DNA of 64,000 nucleotides, from contig CALGDM010000022.1 in the NCBI GenBank assembly GCA_937884605.1, positions 34,123-98,122 of the forward strand. Direction: 5' to 3'. Under the pieces are notes generated by a model that saw nothing but the letters and a program-made list of their open reading frames with translations, had not been told where the DNA came from and did not search any database. This stretch comes from an uncultured Spiribacter sp. (GTDB lineage: Bacteria > Pseudomonadota > Gammaproteobacteria > Nitrococcales > Nitrococcaceae). Shown here piece by piece: positions 29,665 to 38,678 of the stretch. The translations under genes and the position numbers were made by a program. The stretch's first letter is position 1, and each line of letters begins with the position of its first letter.

Positions 29665-30349
29665 GACGCCGTCCCTCGGCCATTACGCCGGCAATGATCC
29701 CCGCGAGCGAGGCCAGCGTCAGCCCCAGCCCAGCGGGCAGATCGCGCCCCAGCACCGACAGTGACCCGGCCACCAGCGCGGCAATGACACCCGGGCGGCT
29801 GCTGATCGACATCACCAGCAGCGCCAGAAAGATCAGCGGCACGATAAACCCCAGCTCCCAGGCCGGCGGCATCGCCGTACCCGCCCAGTAGCCAAACGCC
29901 GTGGCAAGCTGCCAGACCCCCCACAGCGGCAACGCCACGCCAAAATAGAACCAGTGATTGAAGCCATCGCTGCCCCGGGTCATCACCCGGGAAATGGTCA
30001 GGGCATAGGCCTGGTCGGTGAGGATATAGGCCATCAAGGATCGACTGCCGGCACCCAGATGCTGGAAATGCGGCGCCAGATGGGCGCTGTACATGAGCAT
30101 GCGCAGGTTGATGATGAGCGCGGTCAGCACCACCAGCGGCGCGGCGGCACCGGCGTCGATCAGCTGGATGCTTGCCAGCTGCGAGGCACCGGCGAACACG
30201 ATCAGCGACATCCCCAGGGTCAGCGCCGCACCCAGCCCGGCATCCAGGCCCGCCACCCCCGCGGTCACGCCAAACGGGACGATGGCGGCGACCATGGGGG
30301 CAACGGCCCTGAGGCCGTCACTGAATGCCTGACGACGGGGTGCGTGCAT
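29657..30349 (-). CDS. azlC: AzlC-family branched-chain amino acid exporter
   Basis: A 230-residue membrane protein with the AzlC pattern: the early segment VPFGVTAGVAG, FAGASQLASIQLI, MYSAHLAPHF and LTDQAYALT. AzlC and AzlD together form a branched-chain amino acid exporter in the inner membrane. The start ATG 30349 gives MHAPRRQAFSDG, as usual for AzlC, 11 bases after the upstream GST gene; the longer in-frame reading runs into that gene and is rejected. Confidence 0.9.
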   Translation of the reverse strand: MHAPRRQAFSDGLRAVAPMVAAIVPFGVTAGVAGLDAGLGAALTLGMSLIVFAGASQLASIQLIDAGAAAPLVVLTALIINLRMLMYSAHLAPHFQHLGAGSRSLMAYILTDQAYALTISRVMTRGSDGFNHWFYFGVALPLWGVWQLATAFGYWAGTAMPPAWELGFIVPLIFLALLVMSISSRPGVIAALVAGSLSVLGRDLPAGLGLTLASLAGIIAGVMAEGRRRG

Positions 30350-30360
30350 ACCCGGGGCCG

Positions 30361-30963
30361 TCAGTGAGCCGGCGGTGCCGTGGCGGCGAACGACGACCGC
30401 CCCAGCAGGCGATCCAGCCAGGCCCCGGCCGCCGGCTGCGCGGCGCGCCACGGGATCTCGTCGCCAAAGCGCAGGTCCACCCAGTCGAGGGCCACGGCCG
30501 CGGCCAGATCGCCCAGATCGGGATCATCCGCCAAGGCCGGCGCCTTCACCCCGGCCGCCACCGCATTGGCGGCGCGCTGCAGGGCCTCGAAACGGCGCCG
30601 GGCCAGGGGCGTATCGGGGTCGCCGTGACGGCGCTCGGTAATCACCCCGGCGCCGTCATCGATACAGCCAAGCGCCTGTCCCAGACGGGCATGCACGCCC
30701 TCCACGGCCTCGCGCGGCATCAGGCGCGGCTCGGGATAGCGGCGCTCGAGAAACAGCACGATCACCGCCGCCTCGCACAGCACCTGGCCACTGGGCATGA
30801 CCAGCGTGGGCACCCGCGAGTTGGTATTGACCTCGAGCAGTTCCGCCGGCGATGCCCAGGGGTCGACAAAACGATAGTCCACGCGATCCTGGAGCTGCTT
30901 TTCGAGCAGTGTCACCCGCACCAGGCGCGCGTACGGCGATGTTGGCGATGTAAACAGTTGCAT
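30361..30963 (-). CDS. Glutathione S-transferase family protein
   Basis: A 200-residue protein with the thioredoxin-like GST N-terminal domain (MQLFTSPTSPYARLVRVTLLE), the cis-Pro region RVPTLVMPSG and the following helix SGQVLCEAAVIVLFLE, then a helical C-terminal domain. The start of the first helix has SPYAR, where Ser is the likely active-site residue. Substrate is unknown. It lies 17 bases after the RND pump gene and 11 bases before azlC, in the same run. Confidence 0.88.
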   Translation of the reverse strand: MQLFTSPTSPYARLVRVTLLEKQLQDRVDYRFVDPWASPAELLEVNTNSRVPTLVMPSGQVLCEAAVIVLFLERRYPEPRLMPREAVEGVHARLGQALGCIDDGAGVITERRHGDPDTPLARRRFEALQRAANAVAAGVKAPALADDPDLGDLAAAVALDWVDLRFGDEIPWRAAQPAAGAWLDRLLGRSSFAATAPPAH

Positions 30964-30980
30964 ACGGTTCTTCCCCCCGA

Positions 30981-33900
30981 TCAGCCCCGGTGGCCAGCAT
31001 AACGCGTCAACGCCTGACGCAGGTTATCGCCGAGCATCAGCAGGCACGGCGTGAGTATCAGGGTGAGCACCGTGGCAAATGTGAGGCCGCCGGCAATGGT
31101 GGCCGAGAGCTGCGCCCACCACTGGGTGGACGGGGCATTGAACTCGATGCTGCGACCCAGCAGATCCACGTTGAGCTTGAGCACCATGGGCATCAGCGCC
31201 AGCACCGTGGTCACCGAGGTGAGCAGCACCGGGCGCAGACGCTGCAGGGCGGTGCGCTGAATGGCCTCGAGTACCGGTCGGCCCTCGGCCCGCAGGCCAT
31301 TGTAGGTGTCGATGAGCACGATGTTGTTGTTCACGACGATGCCGGCCAGGGCGATCATGCCAACCCCGCCCATGACAATGCCGAAGGGCCGCTGGGTAAT
31401 CATCAGCCCCAGCAGCACACCGGCACTCGACAGCACGATGGCCGAGAGTACCAGCAGCGTCTGGTAGAGGCTGTTGAACTGGGTGAGCAGGATGACACCC
31501 ATCAGTGCGATGGCCACCACAAAGGCCGTCGACAGGAATGACTGGGCCTCGCGCTGGTCCTCGTCTTCGCCCTTGAACGCCACGCTGACACCGGCCGGCA
31601 GCGGATCGTCGGCAAGCGAGGCGCGCAGCGCCCCGACCCGATCATCGACCAGCCGGCCGGACTGGACATCGGCCTTGATGGTCAGAACGCGCTCGCGATC
31701 GATCCGCTCCAGGGTGCCGGTGCGCGGCATGGGTTCAAAGTCAACGAAATGGCTTACCGGAACCTGGCCATAGCGCGTCGGCACCCGCAGCTCGCCCAGA
31801 CTGCCCAGGCTGCGATCCTCGAGCGGATAGCGCACGCGGATATCCACCTCGTCATCGGCGTCGTCCGGGCGATAGTCCGCGATCAATATCCCGTTGGTCA
31901 CCAGCTGCACGGCATTGCCCACGCGCTGGACATCGGCGTCGTATCGCGCCGCCCGCTCGCGATCCACCTGCAGGGCCCACTCGATGCCGGGCAGCGGGCG
32001 GTTGTCCTCGACATCGGCAAAGCCGCCCAGGCGGCGCATGCGCTCACGCAGCGCCTCGACCCCGGCCGCCAGCTGATCCTTGTCGCCCGAGACCTGCAGC
32101 TCCACCGGCTTCGACTGCCCCGGCCCCTGGGTCTGTTCGGCAATCTGGATGCGAATGCCGGGGATATCCCCGAGCGCCGCGCGAATGTCCCCGATGATCG
32201 CTGCGGCGGGTCGGCGTTGGGTCCAGTCGACAAACTCCAGCTGCACCACGCCGATGGCATCACGGGCCAGCGACTGCCCGCCGGTACGGGTGGGATCGGC
32301 GAAGGTGCGGGCATAGGCAAAGTCCACCTCGTCGAATCCCGCCAGACGGGCCTCCACCGCCTGCACCAGGGTGTCCTTTTCGTGGATGGACAGATCCCCG
32401 CGGGCCTGGATCTGCACCCGGGCATAGTCCGGCTCGGTGGACGGGAAGAACTCCACACCCACACCGAAGCGGCCATAGGCGATCCAGGTCGAGACCACCA
32501 CCGCCAGGATCACCAGCAGCACCGTGCCCGGCATGCGCAGTGCCCCGCTCAGCAACCGGTGATAGCCGCCGGCCATGCCTCCGAGGGTGGCGAGATCGCC
32601 GGTCTCGGCGATTTCAATGCGGCGATGATGCGCGCCCCGGGTGGCCTGACGGCGGCCCAGCCAGCCGCCCAGCACCGGGATGAATACCAGCGCCATCGCC
32701 AGCGATGCGGTCAGCGTCACGATCACCGTAATGGGCAGGTACTTCATGAACTGACCGACCAGTCCGCCCCAGAACAGCAACGGCACGAACACCGACAGGG
32801 TGGTGGCGGTGGCCGCAATGATCGGCCAGCTCATACGCCAGGCCCCATAGCGGTAGGCCTCGCGGGGCGACGCGCCCTCGGCCAGGCGGCGTTCGGCCAA
32901 CTCCACCACCACGATCGCCGCGTCCACCAGCATGCCCACCACCAGGATCAGACTGAACAGCACGACGATATTGAGCGTATAGCCCATGGCATTGATGACC
33001 AGAATGCCGGCCAGAAACGACCCCGGGATGGCCAGGCCCACCAGCAACGCCGGGCGCCAGCCCATGACCGCCACCACCACGATCATCACCAGCACCACGG
33101 CGGTCAGCACGTTGTTCTGCAGGTCGCGCAGCATGGTGCGGATATCCTCGGAGCGATCCTGCAGATAGGTCACCTGCAGGGCGGCCGGCCAGCGGTCGCG
33201 CTCGGCCGCAACAATCTCGCGGATCCGGTTGTTGACCTCGATGATGTTGGCGCCGACGCGCTTGGAGACCTCCAGCGTGACCGCCGGCTCGCCATTGACC
33301 CGGGCAAACTCGTCGACGTCCTTGAAGGTGCGGCGCACGCTTGCGACATCGCCAAAGGTGACCACCCGATCGTCGCTTACCTTGACTGGCAGGCCGAGGA
33401 CATCGTCCATGTCCTCGATCACCCCCGGCACCTTCACCGACAGCCGCCCGGCACCGGTGTCCAGCGCGCCGGCGGCGATCAGGCGATTGTTGCGGTCGAC
33501 CCGCGCAAAAAGATCGGCGTAGGACACGTCATAGGTCTGCATGACCTGATCGTCCACCGACACCTCGAGCAGCTCTTCACGGTTGCCGCCGATATCGGCC
33601 TCGAGCACGCCGGGCAGTGATTCGATGCGGTCCTGCAGGCTTTCGGCGGAATCGATCAGCGCCCGCTCGGGGACCGCGCCGGACAGCGCCACCGTGAGCA
33701 CCGGAAACAGCGCCACGTTGACCTCGTCGACGCGCGGCTCCTCGGCGCCCTGGGGCAACTCGGCCCGGGCGATGTCCACGCCCTCGCGCACGTCATCCAG
33801 GGCCCGATCAGCGTCAAAGCCGGCATCAAACTCCAGCAATACCGAGGCAAACCCCTCGGTGGCGGTGCCCTTGATCTGGTCGAGCCCTTCGATGCTCGAG

Positions 33901-34115
33901 AGCTCGCGCTCCATGGGACGCACCAGCAGGCGCTCGGCGTCTTCGGGCGAGATCCCCTCGTAGGCCATCGACACGTAGACCACGGGGATATTGACGTCGG
34001 GCTCGGCCTCCTTGGGGATGGTCTGATAGGCCACCAGCCCCAGGCTGAGGATCAGCAGCAGGACCAGCGTGACCGAGCGGCTGCGGCTTAACGCGGCATC
34101 AATCAGCGCACGCAT
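30981..34115 (-). CDS. RND-family efflux permease
   Basis: A 1044-residue inner-membrane RND transporter with the usual duplicated 12-helix plan and two large periplasmic loops. N-terminal features are SVTLVLLLILSLGLVAYQ and IPKEAEPDVNIPVVYVS. Helix 4 reads VVGMLVDAAIVVVELAE, so the usual Asp-Asp pair is Asp-Ala; helix 10 reads GIVVNNNIVLID, so the Lys of AcrB is Asn. These changes mark a different RND branch from AcrB rather than damage. The adaptor gene is directly upstream (4-base gap). No outer-membrane channel gene is adjacent. Substrate is unknown. Confidence 0.92.
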   Translation of the reverse strand: MRALIDAALSRSRSVTLVLLLILSLGLVAYQTIPKEAEPDVNIPVVYVSMAYEGISPEDAERLLVRPMERELSSIEGLDQIKGTATEGFASVLLEFDAGFDADRALDDVREGVDIARAELPQGAEEPRVDEVNVALFPVLTVALSGAVPERALIDSAESLQDRIESLPGVLEADIGGNREELLEVSVDDQVMQTYDVSYADLFARVDRNNRLIAAGALDTGAGRLSVKVPGVIEDMDDVLGLPVKVSDDRVVTFGDVASVRRTFKDVDEFARVNGEPAVTLEVSKRVGANIIEVNNRIREIVAAERDRWPAALQVTYLQDRSEDIRTMLRDLQNNVLTAVVLVMIVVVAVMGWRPALLVGLAIPGSFLAGILVINAMGYTLNIVVLFSLILVVGMLVDAAIVVVELAERRLAEGASPREAYRYGAWRMSWPIIAATATTLSVFVPLLFWGGLVGQFMKYLPITVIVTLTASLAMALVFIPVLGGWLGRRQATRGAHHRRIEIAETGDLATLGGMAGGYHRLLSGALRMPGTVLLVILAVVVSTWIAYGRFGVGVEFFPSTEPDYARVQIQARGDLSIHEKDTLVQAVEARLAGFDEVDFAYARTFADPTRTGGQSLARDAIGVVQLEFVDWTQRRPAAAIIGDIRAALGDIPGIRIQIAEQTQGPGQSKPVELQVSGDKDQLAAGVEALRERMRRLGGFADVEDNRPLPGIEWALQVDRERAARYDADVQRVGNAVQLVTNGILIADYRPDDADDEVDIRVRYPLEDRSLGSLGELRVPTRYGQVPVSHFVDFEPMPRTGTLERIDRERVLTIKADVQSGRLVDDRVGALRASLADDPLPAGVSVAFKGEDEDQREAQSFLSTAFVVAIALMGVILLTQFNSLYQTLLVLSAIVLSSAGVLLGLMITQRPFGIVMGGVGMIALAGIVVNNNIVLIDTYNGLRAEGRPVLEAIQRTALQRLRPVLLTSVTTVLALMPMVLKLNVDLLGRSIEFNAPSTQWWAQLSATIAGGLTFATVLTLILTPCLLMLGDNLRQALTRYAGHRG

Positions 34116-34119
34116 GGGT

Positions 34120-35202
34120 TCAGCCGCCGTTGGCGGGAGCGTCAGCCGGGACCGGATTCACCGTGTCTCCCGGGCGGACAAAGCCCTGGCCCACGGTGAT
34201 CAGGCGCACCCGATCCGGCAACCCGGTCACCCAGACGCCATCGCGCTCGGTGCGCACGATGTCGACGGGGGCAAAGGCCACCTGATTGGCGTCATCAACC
34301 GTCTTTACGCCCACCTCGCCCGACGCCGCCAGCGCCAGCCAGGCCGGGCTCAGGAAGTGCGCGCGCACCGAGTCCAGCGGGATACGCAGCGTGGCACTGA
34401 CGCCCGCCGGCAGGCCCTCGGGGTTGGCGGCCTCGACCTCGACCCGAAAGGTGCGCGACCCCGCCTCGGCGGCTTTGCCGATGCGCCGCACCGTGCCGGT
34501 CAGGGTGTCGCCGGTGGCCAGTTCGATGCGCACCTCGCGACCGGTTTCGACCTGGCGGATGGACTGCTGGGCGACATGGCCGATGGCGACCAGCGGGTCG
34601 ATGTCAATGATCCGCACGACCTGCTCGCCCGCGGCCAGATAGTCACCGGTATCCACGTGGCGCGATTCCACGTCACCGGCGATGGGGGCCGTAATGCGGG
34701 TGTTGGCGATCTCCTCTTCAATAGCTGCACGCCGGGCCCGGGCCGATTCCAGGGCCGCGCGCGCCTCAGTGACGGCGATCTGCGACTGAAAGCCATCGCC
34801 CGAGAGCTGACGGGCGGCCTCGAAATCCGCTTCGGCCTGGGCCACTCCGGCCTCGGCCTCCGCCCGCCGGGCCTCGCGATCGCCCATGGCAAGCCGCACG
34901 ATGGGATCGCCCGCGGCGACGGTATCGCCGGCTTCGACCTGTACCGCCGCCACCTGGCCGCCGGTTTCAGCGCGCAGCTGGACATCGCGGTCGGCCACGG
35001 TGTCACCCTGGCTTTCAAGAAAGCGCTCGACGCGTTCGGCGTGCCGCTCAGTGACTTCCACATCCATGACCGGCGTTGCCGATGCGGTGGTCTGATCAGC
35101 CGACGGAGGAGCCGCCTCGCGCCCGCCGAGCCCGCCACTCAACAGCCAGGTGCCAACGACCAGCGCGGCGGCCAGGGCGATCAGGTACGACTTGAGGTTC
35201 AT
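34120..35202 (-). CDS. RND efflux periplasmic adaptor protein
   Basis: A 360-residue membrane-fusion protein. The N-terminal anchor is [20 protein letters not shown]. The lipoyl/barrel half is seen in [20 protein letters not shown] and the second half in [20 protein letters not shown], with a helical hairpin between them. The adaptor links the neighbouring RND pump to an outer-membrane channel. It overlaps the end of ribA by 4 bases and is followed after 4 bases by the pump gene. Confidence 0.92.
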   Translation of the reverse strand: MNLKSYLIALAAALVVGTWLLSGGLGGREAAPPSADQTTASATPVMDVEVTERHAERVERFLESQGDTVADRDVQLRAETGGQVAAVQVEAGDTVAAGDPIVRLAMGDREARRAEAEAGVAQAEADFEAARQLSGDGFQSQIAVTEARAALESARARRAAIEEEIANTRITAPIAGDVESRHVDTGDYLAAGEQVVRIIDIDPLVAIGHVAQQSIRQVETGREVRIELATGDTLTGTVRRIGKAAEAGSRTFRVEVEAANPEGLPAGVSATLRIPLDSVRAHFLSPAWLALAASGEVGVKTVDDANQVAFAPVDIVRTERDGVWVTGLPDRVRLITVGQGFVRPGDTVNPVPADAPANGG

Positions 35203-35810
35203 GGCTCGAAGTGATGGCCAAACTTGGCCGCCTTGGTCTCGAGATAGGCATGATTGTGCGGGTTGCGCCCGGCGAGCAGCGGCAGCCGCTCGATCACCTG
35301 CACCCCGGCCGCGGCCAGCCCCTCGACCTTGGCCGGGTTATTGGTCATCAGCCGCACGCGTGTCACGCCCAGCGCCCCGAGCATGGACGCCGCCACGCCG
35401 TAATCGCGGGCATCGGCGGCAAAGCCCAGCACCTCGTTGGCCTCGACGGTATCCGCGCCGGCCTCGTCCTGAACGCCATAGGCGCGGATCTTGTTGAGCA
35501 GACCAATGCCCCGGCCTTCCTGGCGCAGATACACCAGCACCCCCTCACCCGCCTCGCCAATGCGCTGCATGGCCGCCTCAAGCTGGGGGCCGCAGTCGCA
35601 ACGCTGACTGAACAGGGCATCACCGGTCAGGCACTCCGAGTGGACTCGCACCAGCGGGGCCTCGGCCGCGGCCGGATCCCCCATCACCAGGGCCACATGC
35701 TCGCCGCCGTTGTCGGCCTCAAAGCCATGGATGCAAAACGTCCCCCAGCGCGTCGGCAGACGCGCCTGGCCGGTTTCGTGGGCGGTGGATTCAGCGGCCA
35801 TGCGGCGCAT
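35199..35810 (-). CDS. ribA: GTP cyclohydrolase II RibA
   Basis: A 203-residue enzyme that opens GTP to start riboflavin synthesis. Zinc ligands are in [18 protein letters not shown] (C-x10-C-x-C); the catalytic region is [19 protein letters not shown], and [11 protein letters not shown] is the C-terminal family motif. The start may be ATG 35810 or ATG 35801; both overlap the yqjG end and neither has a strong ribosome-binding site, suggesting translational coupling. Making flavin next to the flavoprotein gene wrbA may be coincidental. It is a stand-alone RibA, not a RibBA fusion. Confidence 0.95.
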   Translation of the reverse strand: MRRMAAESTAHETGQARLPTRWGTFCIHGFEADNGGEHVALVMGDPAAAEAPLVRVHSECLTGDALFSQRCDCGPQLEAAMQRIGEAGEGVLVYLRQEGRGIGLLNKIRAYGVQDEAGADTVEANEVLGFAADARDYGVAASMLGALGVTRVRLMTNNPAKVEGLAAAGVQVIERLPLLAGRNPHNHAYLETKAAKFGHHFEP

Positions 35811-36744
35811 TCAGATCGATGACCGGGCCGGCCGGGATGACGCCGGTGGGATTGATCATCGGGTGGCTGGTGTAATAGTGCCGCTTGATGTGATCAATGC
35901 TCACCGTCTCGGCAATCCCCGGCTGCTGATAGAGATCGCGCAGATAGCCGCTCAGGTGCGGATAATCGTCGATGCGCCGCAGATTGCACTTAAAGTGCCC
36001 CACGTACACCGGGTCAAAGCGCACCAGCGTGGTAAACAGCCGCCAATCGGCCTCGGTGATGGCATCACCGGCCAGATAGCGCTGATCACCCAGCCGCGCC
36101 TCGAGCTCGTCCAGCGCCGCAAAAAGCTCGCCCACGGCCTGCTCATAGGCGGTCTGGGCGGTGGCAAAGCCGGCCTTGTACACGCCATTGTTGACGGCGT
36201 GGTAGACCCGCTCGTTGAGGGCGTCGATGGTCTCGGCCCGGTCGGCGGGATACAGATCCAGGTCGCGGGCCACCCCGGGCAGATCGTTGAAGGCGCGGTT
36301 GAAAATGCGCACCAGGTCCGCCGACTCGTTATTGACCAGCGTGTCGCGCTGGCGGTCCCACAGCGCCGGCACCGTGACCCGGCCGGTGTAGTGCGGATCA
36401 GCCTTCTGGTAGAGCTGATGCAGATAGTCCAGGCCGAACAGCGCATCGGCGGTGGCGCCGGGGTAGCTGTCATCAAAATGCCAGCCCCCGCTGCCCATGT
36501 AGGGGTGAACCACCGAGACCCCGATATGCGGTTCGAGGCCTTTCAGCCGCCGCACGATCAGTGCCCGATGGGCCCACGGGCAGGCCAGGGACACGTACAG
36601 GTGATAGCGGCCCGAGGCCGGCGGGTGATCGCCCTGCGGGTCGATCGGGTTGCGGAACACCGTCTCGGGCCGCTCGAAGCGCCCGCCGGTGGATTCGGTG
36701 TCGTACCACTGGTCGTGCCAGACACCGTCAACGAGCAATCCCAT
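35791..36744 (-). CDS. yqjG: Glutathionyl-hydroquinone reductase (YqjG/Xi-class GST)
   Basis: A 317-residue Xi-class GST that reduces glutathionyl-hydroquinones. The opening [20 protein letters not shown] is characteristic, and the catalytic Cys is in [17 protein letters not shown] (about residue 58). The C-terminal half is the helical GST domain ([20 protein letters not shown]). ATG 36744 has GGAG about 9-12 bases upstream and matches the family start; a longer open frame into wrbA is rejected. It lies 11 bases after wrbA, so two quinone-related enzymes are co-transcribed. Confidence 0.94.
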   Translation of the reverse strand: MGLLVDGVWHDQWYDTESTGGRFERPETVFRNPIDPQGDHPPASGRYHLYVSLACPWAHRALIVRRLKGLEPHIGVSVVHPYMGSGGWHFDDSYPGATADALFGLDYLHQLYQKADPHYTGRVTVPALWDRQRDTLVNNESADLVRIFNRAFNDLPGVARDLDLYPADRAETIDALNERVYHAVNNGVYKAGFATAQTAYEQAVGELFAALDELEARLGDQRYLAGDAITEADWRLFTTLVRFDPVYVGHFKCNLRRIDDYPHLSGYLRDLYQQPGIAETVSIDHIKRHYYTSHPMINPTGVIPAGPVIDLNAPHGR

Positions 36745-36755
36745 CGCATTGGCTC

Positions 36756-37358
36756 CTAGGTTGCGAGGCGCGCGGCGATCTCCGCCACATGGCGCCCCTG
36801 AAAGCGGGCAATCTCGAGTTCGTTGTCGCTGGGCTGGCGACTGCCATCGCCGTCGGACAGAGTCGTCGCACCGTAGGGCGTGCCGCCGGTGATCTCGTCC
36901 ATCGTGGTCAGCGCCTGGCAGGAATAGGGCACGCCCACCACGACCATGCCCTGGTGGAACAGCGTCGTGTGGAACGAGGTGAGCGTGGTCTCCTGGCCGC
37001 CATGCTGGCTGCCGGTGCTGGCAAACACGCTGCCCACCTTGCCGATCAGCTTGCCGCCGGCCCACAGGGCGCCGGTCTGATCGAGAAAGTTACGCATCTG
37101 CGCGGCCATGTTGCCAAACCGCGTGGGGGTCCCGAATAGAATGGCATCGTAGTCGGCCAGTTCATCCGGGCTCGCCACCGGCGCGGCCTGATCCAGCTTG
37201 GCGCCGGCGGCCCGGGCGACATCCTCGGGCATGAGCTCGGGCACGCGCTTGACGACCACCTCGGCACCGTCCACCGATCGTGCGCCCTCGGCAATGGCAC
37301 CCGCCATGGTCTCGACGTGCCCCCAGGTGCTGTAATAAACCACCAGAATACGGCTCAT
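36756..37358 (-). CDS. wrbA: NAD(P)H:quinone oxidoreductase WrbA
   Basis: A 200-residue flavodoxin-like enzyme that reduces quinones by two electrons, avoiding semiquinones. The FMN phosphate loop is in [15 protein letters not shown] and the family segments [19 protein letters not shown] and [13 protein letters not shown] are present. Length is as in E. coli WrbA (198). It is 21 bases after the glycosyltransferase gene and 11 before yqjG. A role in quinone stress together with yqjG is inferred. Confidence 0.95.
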   Translation of the reverse strand: MSRILVVYYSTWGHVETMAGAIAEGARSVDGAEVVVKRVPELMPEDVARAAGAKLDQAAPVASPDELADYDAILFGTPTRFGNMAAQMRNFLDQTGALWAGGKLIGKVGSVFASTGSQHGGQETTLTSFHTTLFHQGMVVVGVPYSCQALTTMDEITGGTPYGATTLSDGDGSRQPSDNELEIARFQGRHVAEIAARLAT

Positions 37359-37379
37359 ACCCTTGATCCTCTCGTTATC

Positions 37380-38678
37380 TCAAAAAAGCGCGTCGGGGTC
37401 GTCATCCGTCCCCAACGCTTTGCCGGCGGCCCGCGCCATACCGCGAATCACGGTCCATTCCGCGTGCACACGGCGCAGACTCCGCTGCCAGGCCGCGCGG
37501 GCCTCGTCACGACCCGCCACAGGCCGGTCTGACCGCTCGGCCCGGCAGCCCTCGTAGAGCGCCAGCGCCCGGTCCACACAGCTGGACAACGAATACGCGT
37601 TCGCCGTTTCCGCCAGTGCCTGGCGCATTCGTGCCCGGGCCGATCCGCTCAGTGCCAGCATGCCCCGCAGCGCCTCGGCAAACGCGGCCGGCGACGCATC
37701 GCTATCCAGCAATCGTCCATTATCCCCCTTCACCACCTCGCGTGCACCCGATGCATCGAGGGCGACCACCGGGACGCCGGCGGTCATGGCCTCGGCCAGC
37801 ACCAGCCCCTGGGTTTCGGTCAACGAGGCAAAGCCGAACACATCCATCGCCGCGTAGGCGTCGGCCAGTGCCGGCAGGGCCAGGGCCCCGGGGCGCACCA
37901 GTCGATCGGCCAGGCCGGCGGCGGCAAAGCGGGCATCGATGTCGGCGCCGGCCGGTCCGTCACCGACCACCAGACAGGTCACGGCGGGATCCTGCCGGGC
38001 CGCCTCGATCAGCGCCCGGGCCAGATAATCCAGATTCTTCTCCTCGGCCAGCCGACCGACATGGCCGATCACCCGCGCCTGCGGATCAATGCCCAGCTGC
38101 TGGCGGCCGGCGCGGGCGTCACCGCCACCGAATGCCGCCCGATCAATGCCGGTGGGCACCACCGCCAGCGGTGATTTCACCCCCCGCTCACGCAGCAGAT
38201 CGGCCACGCTCTCACTGGGCGCGAACACCTGATCGGCACTGTTGGCGTAGCTGGTGGACAGCTCCACCACAAACCGCTTGAGCGCGGTGGAATCGCCGGG
38301 GACGTAGTGGGTATAGGCCTCGTAGAGGGTGTGATGGGTGAACACCAGCGGGCAGGCCCGGCGTGCCGCCACGCGCAGGGCCGTGGAGCCAATCAGAAAC
38401 GGATGATGGGCGTGGATGATGTCGGGCTCGAAGGCATCAAGCGCCTCGTCGAGCTTGCCCGGCACCGGCAGCACCACCGAAAAGTCACTGCCGTTGAAGT
38501 TCTGGATCGCCGGGATGCGCACCACATCGGGCTCATCCGTCGGGGTATCGGGGAACACCGGCGCCACCACCAGCACCCGATGCCCGCGGTCGCGACAGCC
38601 TTCGGTAAGGGCCGACACGGCCCGCGCCACGCCGCCGACATGGGGCGTGTAGGTGTTGGTCATCATGACGATGTTCAC
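37380..38678 (-). CDS. Glycosyltransferase family 4 protein
   Basis: A 432-residue GT-B glycosyltransferase. The N-terminal domain opens with MMTNTYTPHVGGVARAVSAL, the acceptor-side glycine motif, and the C-terminal donor domain has IGHVGRLAEEKNLDYL and the E-x7-E motif in ETQGLVLAEAM. The substrate is unknown. It overlaps by 4 bases the gene for a 774-residue glycosidase-like protein, so the two are probably produced together. The last 50 residues after the GT-B fold are a basic tail. Confidence 0.88.
   Translation of the reverse strand: MNIVMMTNTYTPHVGGVARAVSALTEGCRDRGHRVLVVAPVFPDTPTDEPDVVRIPAIQNFNGSDFSVVLPVPGKLDEALDAFEPDIIHAHHPFLIGSTALRVAARRACPLVFTHHTLYEAYTHYVPGDSTALKRFVVELSTSYANSADQVFAPSESVADLLRERGVKSPLAVVPTGIDRAAFGGGDARAGRQQLGIDPQARVIGHVGRLAEEKNLDYLARALIEAARQDPAVTCLVVGDGPAGADIDARFAAAGLADRLVRPGALALPALADAYAAMDVFGFASLTETQGLVLAEAMTAGVPVVALDASGAREVVKGDNGRLLDSDASPAAFAEALRGMLALSGSARARMRQALAETANAYSLSSCVDRALALYEGCRAERSDRPVAGRDEARAAWQRSLRRVHAEWTVIRGMARAAGKALGTDDDPDALF

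Noticed and set aside
31749..33620. A 623-codon plus-strand frame over the first RND pump
   Set aside because: Same reason: shadow of a real gene, low-complexity composition and no recognisable domain.
35791..37065. N-terminally extended YqjG reaching into wrbA
   Set aside because: The extension is antisense-like noise across wrbA; the family start [11 protein letters not shown] at 36744 has a ribosome-binding site.
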